From Massilia sp. PDC64 (GTDB lineage Bacteria > Pseudomonadota > Gammaproteobacteria > Burkholderiales > Burkholderiaceae_D), in NCBI RefSeq assembly GCF_900101265.1, contig NZ_FMZS01000008.1, positions 1 through 64,000 of the forward strand: a DNA stretch of 64,000 nucleotides, given 5' to 3'. The notes under the pieces were generated by a model, which was not told where the DNA came from, made no database searches, and saw nothing but the letters and a program-made list of their open reading frames with translations. How positions within the stretch are numbered: position 1 is the stretch's first letter; each line of letters begins with the position of its first letter. Positions 49,360 through 56,737 of the stretch are shown here, one piece after another. The translations under genes were made by a program, and so were the position numbers.

Positions 49360-49968
49360 ATGGCGATACGTTATGGCTGCTTTTTCAGCTACGCCCATGG
49401 ACGGCACGAGCTGATGCAGCGCTTCAAGGCCACGCTGGCCGATGCACTGCGCTGTTACCTCGAACCGTATTTCGACAACGAAGACGAACTGTTCATCGAC
49501 ACCGAACAACTCGGTGGCGGTGACGACCTCGACCGCAAGATCGCCCGCGCGCTGTGCGAAAGCGCGTGCATGGTGCTGATCTACACGCCCAAGTACGAGG
49601 CCCATCCCTACACGCGGCGCGAATACGCCGCGATGCGCATGATCGAGGCCGAGCGCAGCACGTGGTACACGCTGCCCAGCCAGCTGATCATTCCCGTGAT
49701 CATGACGCAGCACCCCGTCAGCCTGCCTCCGCAGATCAGCGAATCCACGTTCTACGTCGACTTTTCGCGCTTCACGATGGCCACGGCCGACATGAAGTCG
49801 AACCCCGATTTCCTGCCGGACATCGACAAGATGGTCCGGCGCATCGTCACGCATTACCAATACCAGAAAAAAACCATGCCGCCGGCGCATGACTGCAACC
49901 AATTCGTCCTTCCCGCTGTCCCACCCGCATGGCGTGAGTTACCGGATCCAACCTTCCCCAAAAAATGA
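49360..49968 (+). CDS. TIR-domain protein
   Basis: The first 130 residues have the bacterial TIR pattern: strand A CFFSYAHGRHE, then LFIDTEQLGGGDDLDRKIARALCESACMVLIYTPKY (box 2 region and strand C-D) and HPYTRREYAAMRMIE. E88 in TRREY sits where TIR NADases carry their catalytic glutamate. A C-terminal tail of about 70 residues, Pro-rich at its end, follows. GGGGGAG lies before the ATG. It is 9 bases from the next gene, a ParA/MinD-like protein, and the two form an operon. NAD+ cleavage or signalling is an inference. Genes of this type form immune or conflict pairs. Confidence 0.8.
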   Translation: MAIRYGCFFSYAHGRHELMQRFKATLADALRCYLEPYFDNEDELFIDTEQLGGGDDLDRKIARALCESACMVLIYTPKYEAHPYTRREYAAMRMIEAERSTWYTLPSQLIIPVIMTQHPVSLPPQISESTFYVDFSRFTMATADMKSNPDFLPDIDKMVRRIVTHYQYQKKTMPPAHDCNQFVLPAVPPAWRELPDPTFPKK

Positions 49969-49976
49969 GGAGCCTT

Positions 49977-51524
49977 ATGGAAACCAACCGCATCACCGCA
50001 GTACCGGCCGGGCAGGCCGGCGAGGTGACGACGTTCTACTCCTACGACAGCGCACCCGTGCGCAGCCTTGCGCTGGCCCATGCCGCCTGGCTGCTCGCCG
50101 GGCGCGCGCATGCGAAGACACCGGTGCTGATGATCGACTGGGACCTGGAAGCCCCCGGCCTGCATCACTATTTTTCCCGCGCGGACGAGGGCGTCGATGC
50201 CGGCGGCCTGCTCGAACTGTTCGAGAGTTGTCGTGAGCAATTGAAGGGCAACACGTCGAACGACGACGCCGAGACGCTGGCCGCGCGCGTGCTCGACACG
50301 CTGGACTGGGACGACTACATCGTCCGCGTCGACGACAGCCGCCCGCTGTACCTGATGCGCGCGGGCCGCTTCGACGACAGCTACGGCGAGCGCGTCGACC
50401 GGCTCGACTGGGACGCGCTGTTCTGCGCCTGCCCGGCCCTGTTCCGTACGTTCGCGGCGCGGGTGGCGCGGCGCTTCGCCCGTGTACTGATCGATTGCCG
50501 CAGCGGACGCTCGGCGGCGGCCAGCGTCTGCACGGCGCTGTTGCCGGACAAGATCGTCGGCGTGTTTACGCCCGACGCGCGCAGCCTGGACGGCTTGCAG
50601 GGCGTCGTCGCGCGCGCGCTCGACTACCGCTGCAGCCACGAGGACGAACAGCGCCCGCTGCTCGTCTATCCGCTGCCTTGCCCCGTCGACGGGACGGGCG
50701 AAGGACGGCTGCGCTGGCGCTTCGGTGACGCGCCAAGGAGCCAGCCGGGCCAGCCGGGCCAGCCCGGCCAGTCAGGTCAGGCCGGCTACCAGGCGAGGCT
50801 GGAGCGGATGCTCGCCGAGTGCTACGGCCTGTCCAGCGTCGTGCTCGACAGCTACCTCGACGAAGTGCAACTGCCCCAGGCGGCCGTCAGCGGCATGGCG
50901 CCCGGGGGCAGCCGGGCCCAGGCGGGCGAGCACGACCGGCTGGGGCCCCAGCGCGCCGTCGAAGCGCTGCTCGAATGGCTCGAGCCCGGCCATTTCCCGT
51001 GGCGCCCGCTGCCCGAGGTGCGGCTCGTGCAGGCCGTCGAATCCCTGCGCGAACGGGCCGCCGATCCGCAGGCGCCGAGCCTCGTGCGCGAACTGGCCCG
51101 GCTGGCGCAATTGTATCTAGGCCAACAAAGCGAACTGGAGGCCGCACGGCGCATCGAGCAGCACGTGATCGCGCTGGAGCAGGGCCTGCACGCGATGGAG
51201 GAAGGCAAGCGCGGCCACGGTGCGCCGCGCCGCACCGGCGAGCCGTCGCCGGATGCGCTGGACGACAAGCTGTCGCGCCTGCAGGAATTGATCGACAGCC
51301 GCAGTCCCCGCGAGGCGCGGGCACTGGCGGACAGCCTGCGTTCGACGATCCTGCGGCCGAGTGTGGCGCATCCGCTACGACGGCGCGGCGCAGCGATGAT
51401 CAAGCAGGTGTACCTGCAGGAAGGCGACAAGGACGCGCTGCTGGCCTTCACCCTGGACGAGGTGTCGTCCCTCGAAGGGGCCCTGATCCAGGCGGCGGAA
51501 GGGCGTCCGCTGGTGACGGGCTGA
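49977..51524 (+). CDS. ParA/MinD-like protein with degenerate P-loop, partner of the TIR protein
   Basis: Residues 17-50 read VTTFYSYDSAPVRSLALAHAAWLLA ... VLMIDWDLEAPGLHHYF. In the KGGVGR ATPases that accompany TIR genes this region is TFYSYKGGVGRSxALANVAWLLA, so positions 24-30 have DSAPVRS in place of KGGVGRS and lack the ATP-binding Lys and Gly. The Asp-rich DWDLEAPG is kept. Next come RVLIDCRSGRSAAASVC, a Gln-Gly-Pro repeat (residues about 255-267) and a 220-residue helical C-terminus. The start at 49977 (METNRIT) follows GAGGAG. A structural pseudo-ATPase is likely. Length 515. Confidence 0.75.
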   Translation: METNRITAVPAGQAGEVTTFYSYDSAPVRSLALAHAAWLLAGRAHAKTPVLMIDWDLEAPGLHHYFSRADEGVDAGGLLELFESCREQLKGNTSNDDAETLAARVLDTLDWDDYIVRVDDSRPLYLMRAGRFDDSYGERVDRLDWDALFCACPALFRTFAARVARRFARVLIDCRSGRSAAASVCTALLPDKIVGVFTPDARSLDGLQGVVARALDYRCSHEDEQRPLLVYPLPCPVDGTGEGRLRWRFGDAPRSQPGQPGQPGQSGQAGYQARLERMLAECYGLSSVVLDSYLDEVQLPQAAVSGMAPGGSRAQAGEHDRLGPQRAVEALLEWLEPGHFPWRPLPEVRLVQAVESLRERAADPQAPSLVRELARLAQLYLGQQSELEAARRIEQHVIALEQGLHAMEEGKRGHGAPRRTGEPSPDALDDKLSRLQELIDSRSPREARALADSLRSTILRPSVAHPLRRRGAAMIKQVYLQEGDKDALLAFTLDEVSSLEGALIQAAEGRPLVTG

Positions 51525-51607
51525 GGCCGGGGCGGGGAGGGATTCGGGGCGAATAAATGTGACGTCCGATTGGTCGATCTCGCCGTTGCTTCAGGTAAAA
51601 TCGCAGG

Positions 51608-52345
51608 ATGCGTATCCTTATCAGTAACGACGACGGCTATCTCGCCCCCGGCATCAACGCCCTGGCCGATGCGCTTGCGACAGTCGCCGACATCGTGGTC
51701 GTCGCGCCCGACAGCAATCGCTCGGGCGCGTCGAACTCGTTGTCGCTGGACCGTCCGCTGTCGGTGTCGAAGGCTGCCAATGGGTTTTATTTTGTTAACG
51801 GCACCCCCACCGATTGCGTGCACATCGCGTTGACGGGGATGCTCGACGCACGCCCGGACCTGGTCGTTTCCGGCATCAACAATGGCCAGAACATGGGTGA
51901 CGACACCCTGTACTCCGGTACGGTGGCGGCGGCGACGGAAGCGTATCTGTTCGGCATCCCGGCGATCGCCTTTTCCCAGGTCCATGGCGGCTGGGCGGAG
52001 GTGGAATCGGCCGCGCGGGTGGCGCGCGACATCGTGCTGCGCCGCTTCGAGATGCTGGAATCGCCGTTTTTGCTGAACGTAAATATCCCGAATCTGCCGT
52101 ACGAGCAGATGGGACCGCTCGTACCGACCCGCCTGGGCCGGCGCCACCAGTCCGAACCCGTCATCCGCGGCCAGGATCCGCGCGGGCGCGAGATCTTCTG
52201 GATCGGCGCGCCGGGCGCCTGCCGCGATGCGGGCGAGGGCACGGATTTCTACGCGACGAGCAAGGGCTGCGTGTCGGTGACCCCGCTACAGGTCGACCTC
52301 ACGCATCGCGACCAGCTGGACCTGCTGCGGCGAGGGCTGGGATGA
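51608..52345 (+). CDS. surE: 5'/3'-nucleotidase SurE
   Basis: The 245-residue phosphatase starts with the metal-binding pair D8-D9 in MRILISNDDGYLAPGI and has APDSNRSGASNSLSL, NGTPTDCVHIAL and SGINNGQNMGDDTLYSGTVAAA, all diagnostic. It dephosphorylates nucleoside monophosphates in stationary phase. It is the first gene of surE-pcm-nlpD-rpoS, and its stop overlaps the pcm start (ATGA). Confidence 0.96.
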   Translation: MRILISNDDGYLAPGINALADALATVADIVVVAPDSNRSGASNSLSLDRPLSVSKAANGFYFVNGTPTDCVHIALTGMLDARPDLVVSGINNGQNMGDDTLYSGTVAAATEAYLFGIPAIAFSQVHGGWAEVESAARVARDIVLRRFEMLESPFLLNVNIPNLPYEQMGPLVPTRLGRRHQSEPVIRGQDPRGREIFWIGAPGACRDAGEGTDFYATSKGCVSVTPLQVDLTHRDQLDLLRRGLG

Positions 52346-53205
52346 GCGAAAAGCGCAGCCAGTTTCCTCTGCCGCTCTCGTCCGTAACGGGCGAGAAAAC
52401 GCGCAAGGCCGCTGCGCCGGCGCCGGTCGCCACACCGCAGACGGCGACCCAGAATGCGCGCCAGAACCAGGCGCACCAGCCCGGCAGCCATCGCGGCAGT
52501 GTCGCGCCCGCTACGCCGGGTACAACCAAGCCGGCCCAGCCGCAGCAGACCGTCGTGCGGTCCGACCTGGCGGCCACGGAAGCGCCGCGCCGTGCGATGG
52601 CGGCCCGGGCCGCGCGCCAGGGCGTCAAGGATCCGCAGGTGCTCGCCGCGCTGGAAATCGTGCCGCGCCATATGTTCGTCGAGCCGGGCATGCTGGCCCA
52701 GGCCTATGTCGACATCTCGCTGCCGATCGGCCACAACCAGACGATTTCGCAGCCGTACATCGTGGCGCGCATGATCGAGTTGCTCAAGGGAAGTGGTCAA
52801 CCGCTGCGCCGCGTGCTCGAGATCGGTACGGGTTGCGGCTACCAGGCCGCCGTGCTGTCGTGCGTCGCGCAAGAGGTGTATTCCATCGAGCGCATCAAGC
52901 CGTTACATGAGCTGGCGAAGGCGAATCTGCGCCCGTTGCGTATCGCCAATCTGCGTTTGCAGTACGGAGATGGTATGCTAGGGCTCCCGCAGGTGGCCCC
53001 GTTCGACGGCATCATCCTGGCGGCGGCCGGTCTCGAGGTGCCGCGTGCACTGCTCGAGCAGATGGCCATTGGCGCCCGCCTGGTGGCGCCCGTCGGTGCT
53101 CAGGTCCAGCACCTGCAGCGCATTACCCGTACCGGCAAGGCGGAATGGACCAGCGAAACGCTGGAAGCCTGCCATTTTGTCCCGCTGCGGCCAGGCATCG
53201 CTTGA
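52342..53205 (+). CDS. pcm: protein-L-isoaspartate O-methyltransferase
   Basis: The 287-residue protein repairs isoaspartyl residues in aged proteins using SAM. Conserved: VPRHMFVEPG, GHNQTISQPYIVARMIELL, VLEIGTGCGYQAAVLS and the C-terminal LVAPVGAQVQ. An Ala/Pro/Thr-rich N-terminal extension of about 75 residues, absent from E. coli Pcm (208 residues), precedes the domain; this is common in the group. Coupled to surE by ATGA. Confidence 0.94.
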   Translation: MSEKRSQFPLPLSSVTGEKTRKAAAPAPVATPQTATQNARQNQAHQPGSHRGSVAPATPGTTKPAQPQQTVVRSDLAATEAPRRAMAARAARQGVKDPQVLAALEIVPRHMFVEPGMLAQAYVDISLPIGHNQTISQPYIVARMIELLKGSGQPLRRVLEIGTGCGYQAAVLSCVAQEVYSIERIKPLHELAKANLRPLRIANLRLQYGDGMLGLPQVAPFDGIILAAAGLEVPRALLEQMAIGARLVAPVGAQVQHLQRITRTGKAEWTSETLEACHFVPLRPGIA

Positions 53206-53238
53206 ATGCCAGTTTGTTGTAAAAGAATTATAGAGAGA

Positions 53239-54135
53239 ATGAAACTTACGCCCCGCTTAGCCCTGTTGACCCTCAGTCTCGGCATCCTGTCCGCCTGCAG
53301 CACCGAGACCCGCGTTGCCCCCGTGATCGACCGTCCGGCCCCGACCGCATCCAGCTTCCGTCCCCGTCCGCAGCCGGCCCCGGCGCCGGCCGCCGAGGAC
53401 ACGAAGCCCGACGCGCGCGGCACCTATACCGTACGCCGCGGCGACACCCTGCTGCGCATCGCCCTCGACCACGGCCAGAATTACCGCGACCTCGTCGCGT
53501 GGAACAACCTGGCCGATCCGGACGACATCAAGGTCGGCCAGGTGCTGAAAGTGGCGGCCCCGGAGCGGGGCGGTAACGCCGTCGTGACGTCGCCGATCGC
53601 GATGCCGGGGGCCGAGAAGGCGCCGGCCGTGCCGAAGAAGACGGAACCGAACGGCGCCAAAAAGCCGTACAGCGAATCGAACCTGGCCAAGGAAGACAAT
53701 CCGAAGGCGGAGAAGGTGATCTCGGCCGGCGTGACCCCGGGCACCACCGTCACCGCCAACGACGACGAGAAACTGAGCTGGATGTGGCCGTCCGACGGCA
53801 AGATCATCGCCACGTTCGACGAAGGCAAGAACAAGGGCATCGACATCGCCGGCAAGATGGGCCAGCAGGTGATGGCCGCGGGTTCCGGGAAGGTGATGTA
53901 TGCCGGCAGCGGCATCCGCGGATATGGTAATCTCGTGATTGTTAAGCACAGCAACAGCCTGTTGTCGGCATATGCGCACAACCGCACCATCCTGGTGAAG
54001 GAAGGTCAGAACGTGACCAAGGGCCAGGCGATCGCGGAGATGGGCGATTCCGATGCCGACACGGTCAAACTGCATTTCGAGATACGCCAGCAGGGCAAGC
54101 CGGTCGACCCGGCCAAGTTCCTGCCCAGTCGCTAG
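53239..54135 (+). CDS. nlpD: lipoprotein NlpD, LysM + LytM amidase activator
   Basis: The start at 53239 (MKLTPRLALLTLSLGILSAC) gives a lipobox LSAC with C20; the longer frame would spoil it. A LysM domain follows (about 62-106, YTVRRGDTLLRIALDHGQNYRDLVAWN), then a linker and a C-terminal LytM/M23 domain (about 190-295). The metallopeptidase ligands are lost: NKGIDIAG lacks the HxxxD His, and KLHFEIR has only one His of HxH. It therefore fits a non-catalytic amidase activator. The rpoS promoter may lie inside it, as in other Proteobacteria. Confidence 0.92.
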   Translation: MKLTPRLALLTLSLGILSACSTETRVAPVIDRPAPTASSFRPRPQPAPAPAAEDTKPDARGTYTVRRGDTLLRIALDHGQNYRDLVAWNNLADPDDIKVGQVLKVAAPERGGNAVVTSPIAMPGAEKAPAVPKKTEPNGAKKPYSESNLAKEDNPKAEKVISAGVTPGTTVTANDDEKLSWMWPSDGKIIATFDEGKNKGIDIAGKMGQQVMAAGSGKVMYAGSGIRGYGNLVIVKHSNSLLSAYAHNRTILVKEGQNVTKGQAIAEMGDSDADTVKLHFEIRQQGKPVDPAKFLPSR

Positions 54136-54144
54136 AGAGAGCCG

Positions 54145-55155
54145 ATGACCCTGCCCCCCGACCCGCTGGACAACGACACGCCGGAAGACAATCCGGATGA
54201 ACCGCTGGACGACGGCGGGTTCGGGGTGGATGGCGCCGATCGTGCCGAGATGCTGCCGGAAGCGGCGAGCGCGCCCGTCGATACCGTCGACGAACTGAAA
54301 AGCGTGCTGCAGGCCGAGCTCTCGACGGACACCACCCAGCACTACCTGAACCGCATCGGCGCCAAGCCGCTGCTCAGCGCCGAGCAGGAAGCGCATTACG
54401 CGACCCTCGCCAAGGCCGGCGACTTCAATGCCCGCCAAAAGATGATCGAGCATAACCTGCGGCTCGTCGTCTCCATCGCCAAGCACTACATCAACCGCGG
54501 CGTCGTGCTGCTCGACCTCATCGAGGAAGGCAACATCGGCCTGATGCGCGCGATCGACAAGTTCGAGCCGGAGCGCGGCTTCCGCTTTTCCACGTATGCG
54601 ACCTGGTGGATCCGCCAGAGCATCGAGCGCGCGATCATGAACCAGGCCCGTACCGTGCGCCTGCCCGTGCACATGGTGCGCGAGCTGAACCAGGTGCTGC
54701 GCGCGAAATACCACCTCGAGGCCCAGCACCACGACGGCAAGGAAGCGAGCGCGGAAGACATCGCCAGCCTCGTCGGCCGGCCCGTGGAGGAAGTGCAGGA
54801 CATCCTCGCGCTGTCCGAGCACGCGACGTCGCTCGACGCGCCGCTCGACAACGATCCGCAGAGCAGCCTGATGGACATGCTGCCGGACGAGGGCGACGTC
54901 AGCCCGGACGCCCACGCGGAACAGCACGAGATGACGGTACTCGTGCGCGACTGGCTGCAGAAGCTGCCGGACAAGCAGCGTCTCGTCGTGATGCGCCGCT
55001 TCGGCCTCGACAACGACGACCCGGCCACGCTGGAAACGCTGGCCGAGGAAATGGGCGTGACGCGCGAACGCGTACGCCAGATCCAGCAGGAAGCCCTCGT
55101 CAAACTGAAACGGGCGATGGCCGCCCGTGGCGTCGTCCGCGATTCCTTGTTATGA
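54145..55155 (+). CDS. rpoS: RNA polymerase sigma factor RpoS
   Basis: The 336-residue sigma factor has an acidic N-terminal 50 residues, region 1.2/2 (DTTQHYLNRIG, then NLRLVVSIAKHYINRGVVLLDLIEEGNIGLMRAIDKFEPERGFRFSTYATWWIRQSIERAI), region 3 and region 4 (LETLAEEMGVTRERVRQIQQEAL). GAGAGAG precedes the ATG, 10 bases after nlpD. Its position in surE-pcm-nlpD-rpoS is the classical one. It governs stationary-phase and stress genes. Confidence 0.97.
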   Translation: MTLPPDPLDNDTPEDNPDEPLDDGGFGVDGADRAEMLPEAASAPVDTVDELKSVLQAELSTDTTQHYLNRIGAKPLLSAEQEAHYATLAKAGDFNARQKMIEHNLRLVVSIAKHYINRGVVLLDLIEEGNIGLMRAIDKFEPERGFRFSTYATWWIRQSIERAIMNQARTVRLPVHMVRELNQVLRAKYHLEAQHHDGKEASAEDIASLVGRPVEEVQDILALSEHATSLDAPLDNDPQSSLMDMLPDEGDVSPDAHAEQHEMTVLVRDWLQKLPDKQRLVVMRRFGLDNDDPATLETLAEEMGVTRERVRQIQQEALVKLKRAMAARGVVRDSLL

Positions 55156-55183
55156 TGCCCGGCTGGCCGGAATGGCCAAATGC

Positions 55184-55284
55184 CGTCGTCCCCGCGCAGG
55201 CGGGGACCCCATTTTTCTTGAGCAGTAATAACGCCCGATTCGGCTATGCACCGAACTTGGGTTCCCGCCTTCGCGGGAACGACG
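55184..55284. repeat. inverted pair of short palindromic repeats, family B
   Basis: Copy 1 (55184-55211) is CGTCGTCCCCGCGCAGGCGGGG..., and copy 2 (55258-55284) is the inverted relative ...CCCGCCTTCGCGGGAACGACG. Each forms an 8-bp stem (GTCCCCGC/GCGGGGAC and GTTCCCGC/GCGGGAAC). The 46-base spacer has no gene. Such pairs are REP/BIME-like units; translated on the minus strand they give the familiar text VVPAKAGTQ and WGPRLRGDD. They fill most of the rpoS-rlmD gap. Confidence 0.75.
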
Positions 55285-55321
55285 TGCTTGCTACGAGTCC
55301 TAGTTCTCATCTTCTTCAGCC

Positions 55322-56737
55322 ATGCAAGAAACCTTCATCAACATCAAATCCCTCGACATGGACGCGCGCGGCGTCGGCCACCTGGAGAACGAGGACGGCA
55401 CGCCGGGCAAGGTGATCTTCGTCGAAGGCGCGCTGCCGGGCGAGCGCGTCAGCTTCGAGACCCTGCGCAAGAAGAAGAACTGGGAATCGGGCCGCATGGT
55501 CACGCTGCAAAAGGCGTCGAGCATGCGCGTCGAGCCGAAGTGCCCGCATTTCTGGCATTGCGGCGGCTGCTCGATGCAGCACCTGGAGCCGTCGGCGCAG
55601 GTCGCGATGAAGCAGCGCGTCCTCGAAGACAACCTGTGGCACATCGGGAAGACGAAGGCCGAGAACATCATGCGCCCGATGTACGGCCCCACGTGGGACT
55701 ACCGCTACCGCGCGCGCCTGTCGGTGCGCTGGGTGGCCAAGAAGGGCACGGTGCTGGTCGGCTTCCACGAGCGCCATTCGTCGTACGTGGCCGACATGAC
55801 GAGCTGCGAGATCCTGCCGGACCATTTGTCCGCCATGCTCGTGCCGCTGCGCGAGCTGGTGGGCGCGCTGTCGATCTACCAGCAGATGCCGCAGATCGAG
55901 ATCGCCGTCGGCGAAGAGACCACCGTACTCGTGCTGCGCATCATGGCGCCGCTCACGCCCGCCGACGAAACGCTGGTGAAAGCGTTCGCCGACAAATGGA
56001 ACATCCAGTGGTGGCTGCAGCCGAAGGGCCCGGACACCGCCGCGCCGTACTACCCGCTCGGCAAGGAACTGTATTACACGCTGCCGGAATTCGGCATCAA
56101 GATGCCGTTCAAGCCGACCGATTTCACGCAGGTGAACCACCAGATCAACCGCCTGCTCGTGCACAAGGCGCTGACCCTGCTCGAGGTGCAGCCGAACGAC
56201 CGCGTGGCCGACCTGTTCTGCGGCCTCGGCAACTTCACCCTGCCGCTGGCCACGCAGGCGCGCGAAGTCGTCGGCATCGAAGGCAGCACGGCGCTGACGA
56301 CGCGCGCGCTGGAAAACGCCAGGGCGAACGGCCTGGACGACAAGACGACGTTCTACACGCGCAACCTGTTCGAGGTGACGAAGGACGACCTGATCGCGCT
56401 CGGCAAGTTCGACCGCATGCTGGTCGACCCGCCGCGCGACGGCGCCGTCGCGCTGGCGATCGCGCTGGCCGAACTGCGCCTGACGCATCCGGACCTGCTG
56501 CCGCAGCGGATCGTGTACGTGTCGTGCAGCCCGTCCACGCTGGCGCGCGATGCCGGCATCCTCACGCACCGCGCCGGTTACGTGCTCAAGAAGGCGGGTG
56601 TGGCGAACATGTTCCCGCACACGTCGCACGTGGAATCGATCGGCGTGTTCGAGCGCCTCGACAATTTCCAGCCGCGCGAATTCGCGGCGCCGGACGTCGC
56701 CGACAATGCGTCAGCGGGCGGCGACGCGGTCCAGTAA
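55322..56737 (+). CDS. rlmD: 23S rRNA (uracil-1939-C5)-methyltransferase RlmD
   Basis: The 471-residue enzyme has an N-terminal TRAM domain (FINIKSLDMDARGVGHLENEDG), the Fe-S cysteines in KCPHFWHCGGCSMQHL, and a SAM methyltransferase domain: FTQVNHQINRLLV, VADLFCGLGNFTLPLA, RMLVDPPRDGA and the catalytic C in YVSCSPSTLARD. A C-terminal 35-residue tail follows. Its last 27 bases overlap the end of the convergent hybrid kinase gene. Confidence 0.95.
   Translation: MQETFINIKSLDMDARGVGHLENEDGTPGKVIFVEGALPGERVSFETLRKKKNWESGRMVTLQKASSMRVEPKCPHFWHCGGCSMQHLEPSAQVAMKQRVLEDNLWHIGKTKAENIMRPMYGPTWDYRYRARLSVRWVAKKGTVLVGFHERHSSYVADMTSCEILPDHLSAMLVPLRELVGALSIYQQMPQIEIAVGEETTVLVLRIMAPLTPADETLVKAFADKWNIQWWLQPKGPDTAAPYYPLGKELYYTLPEFGIKMPFKPTDFTQVNHQINRLLVHKALTLLEVQPNDRVADLFCGLGNFTLPLATQAREVVGIEGSTALTTRALENARANGLDDKTTFYTRNLFEVTKDDLIALGKFDRMLVDPPRDGAVALAIALAELRLTHPDLLPQRIVYVSCSPSTLARDAGILTHRAGYVLKKAGVANMFPHTSHVESIGVFERLDNFQPREFAAPDVADNASAGGDAVQ

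Noticed and set aside
50736..50785. Tandem CCGGGCCAG repeats as a mobile or regulatory repeat
   Set aside because: They encode the in-frame Gln-Pro-Gly run of the ParA/MinD-like protein and are best seen as a coding linker.
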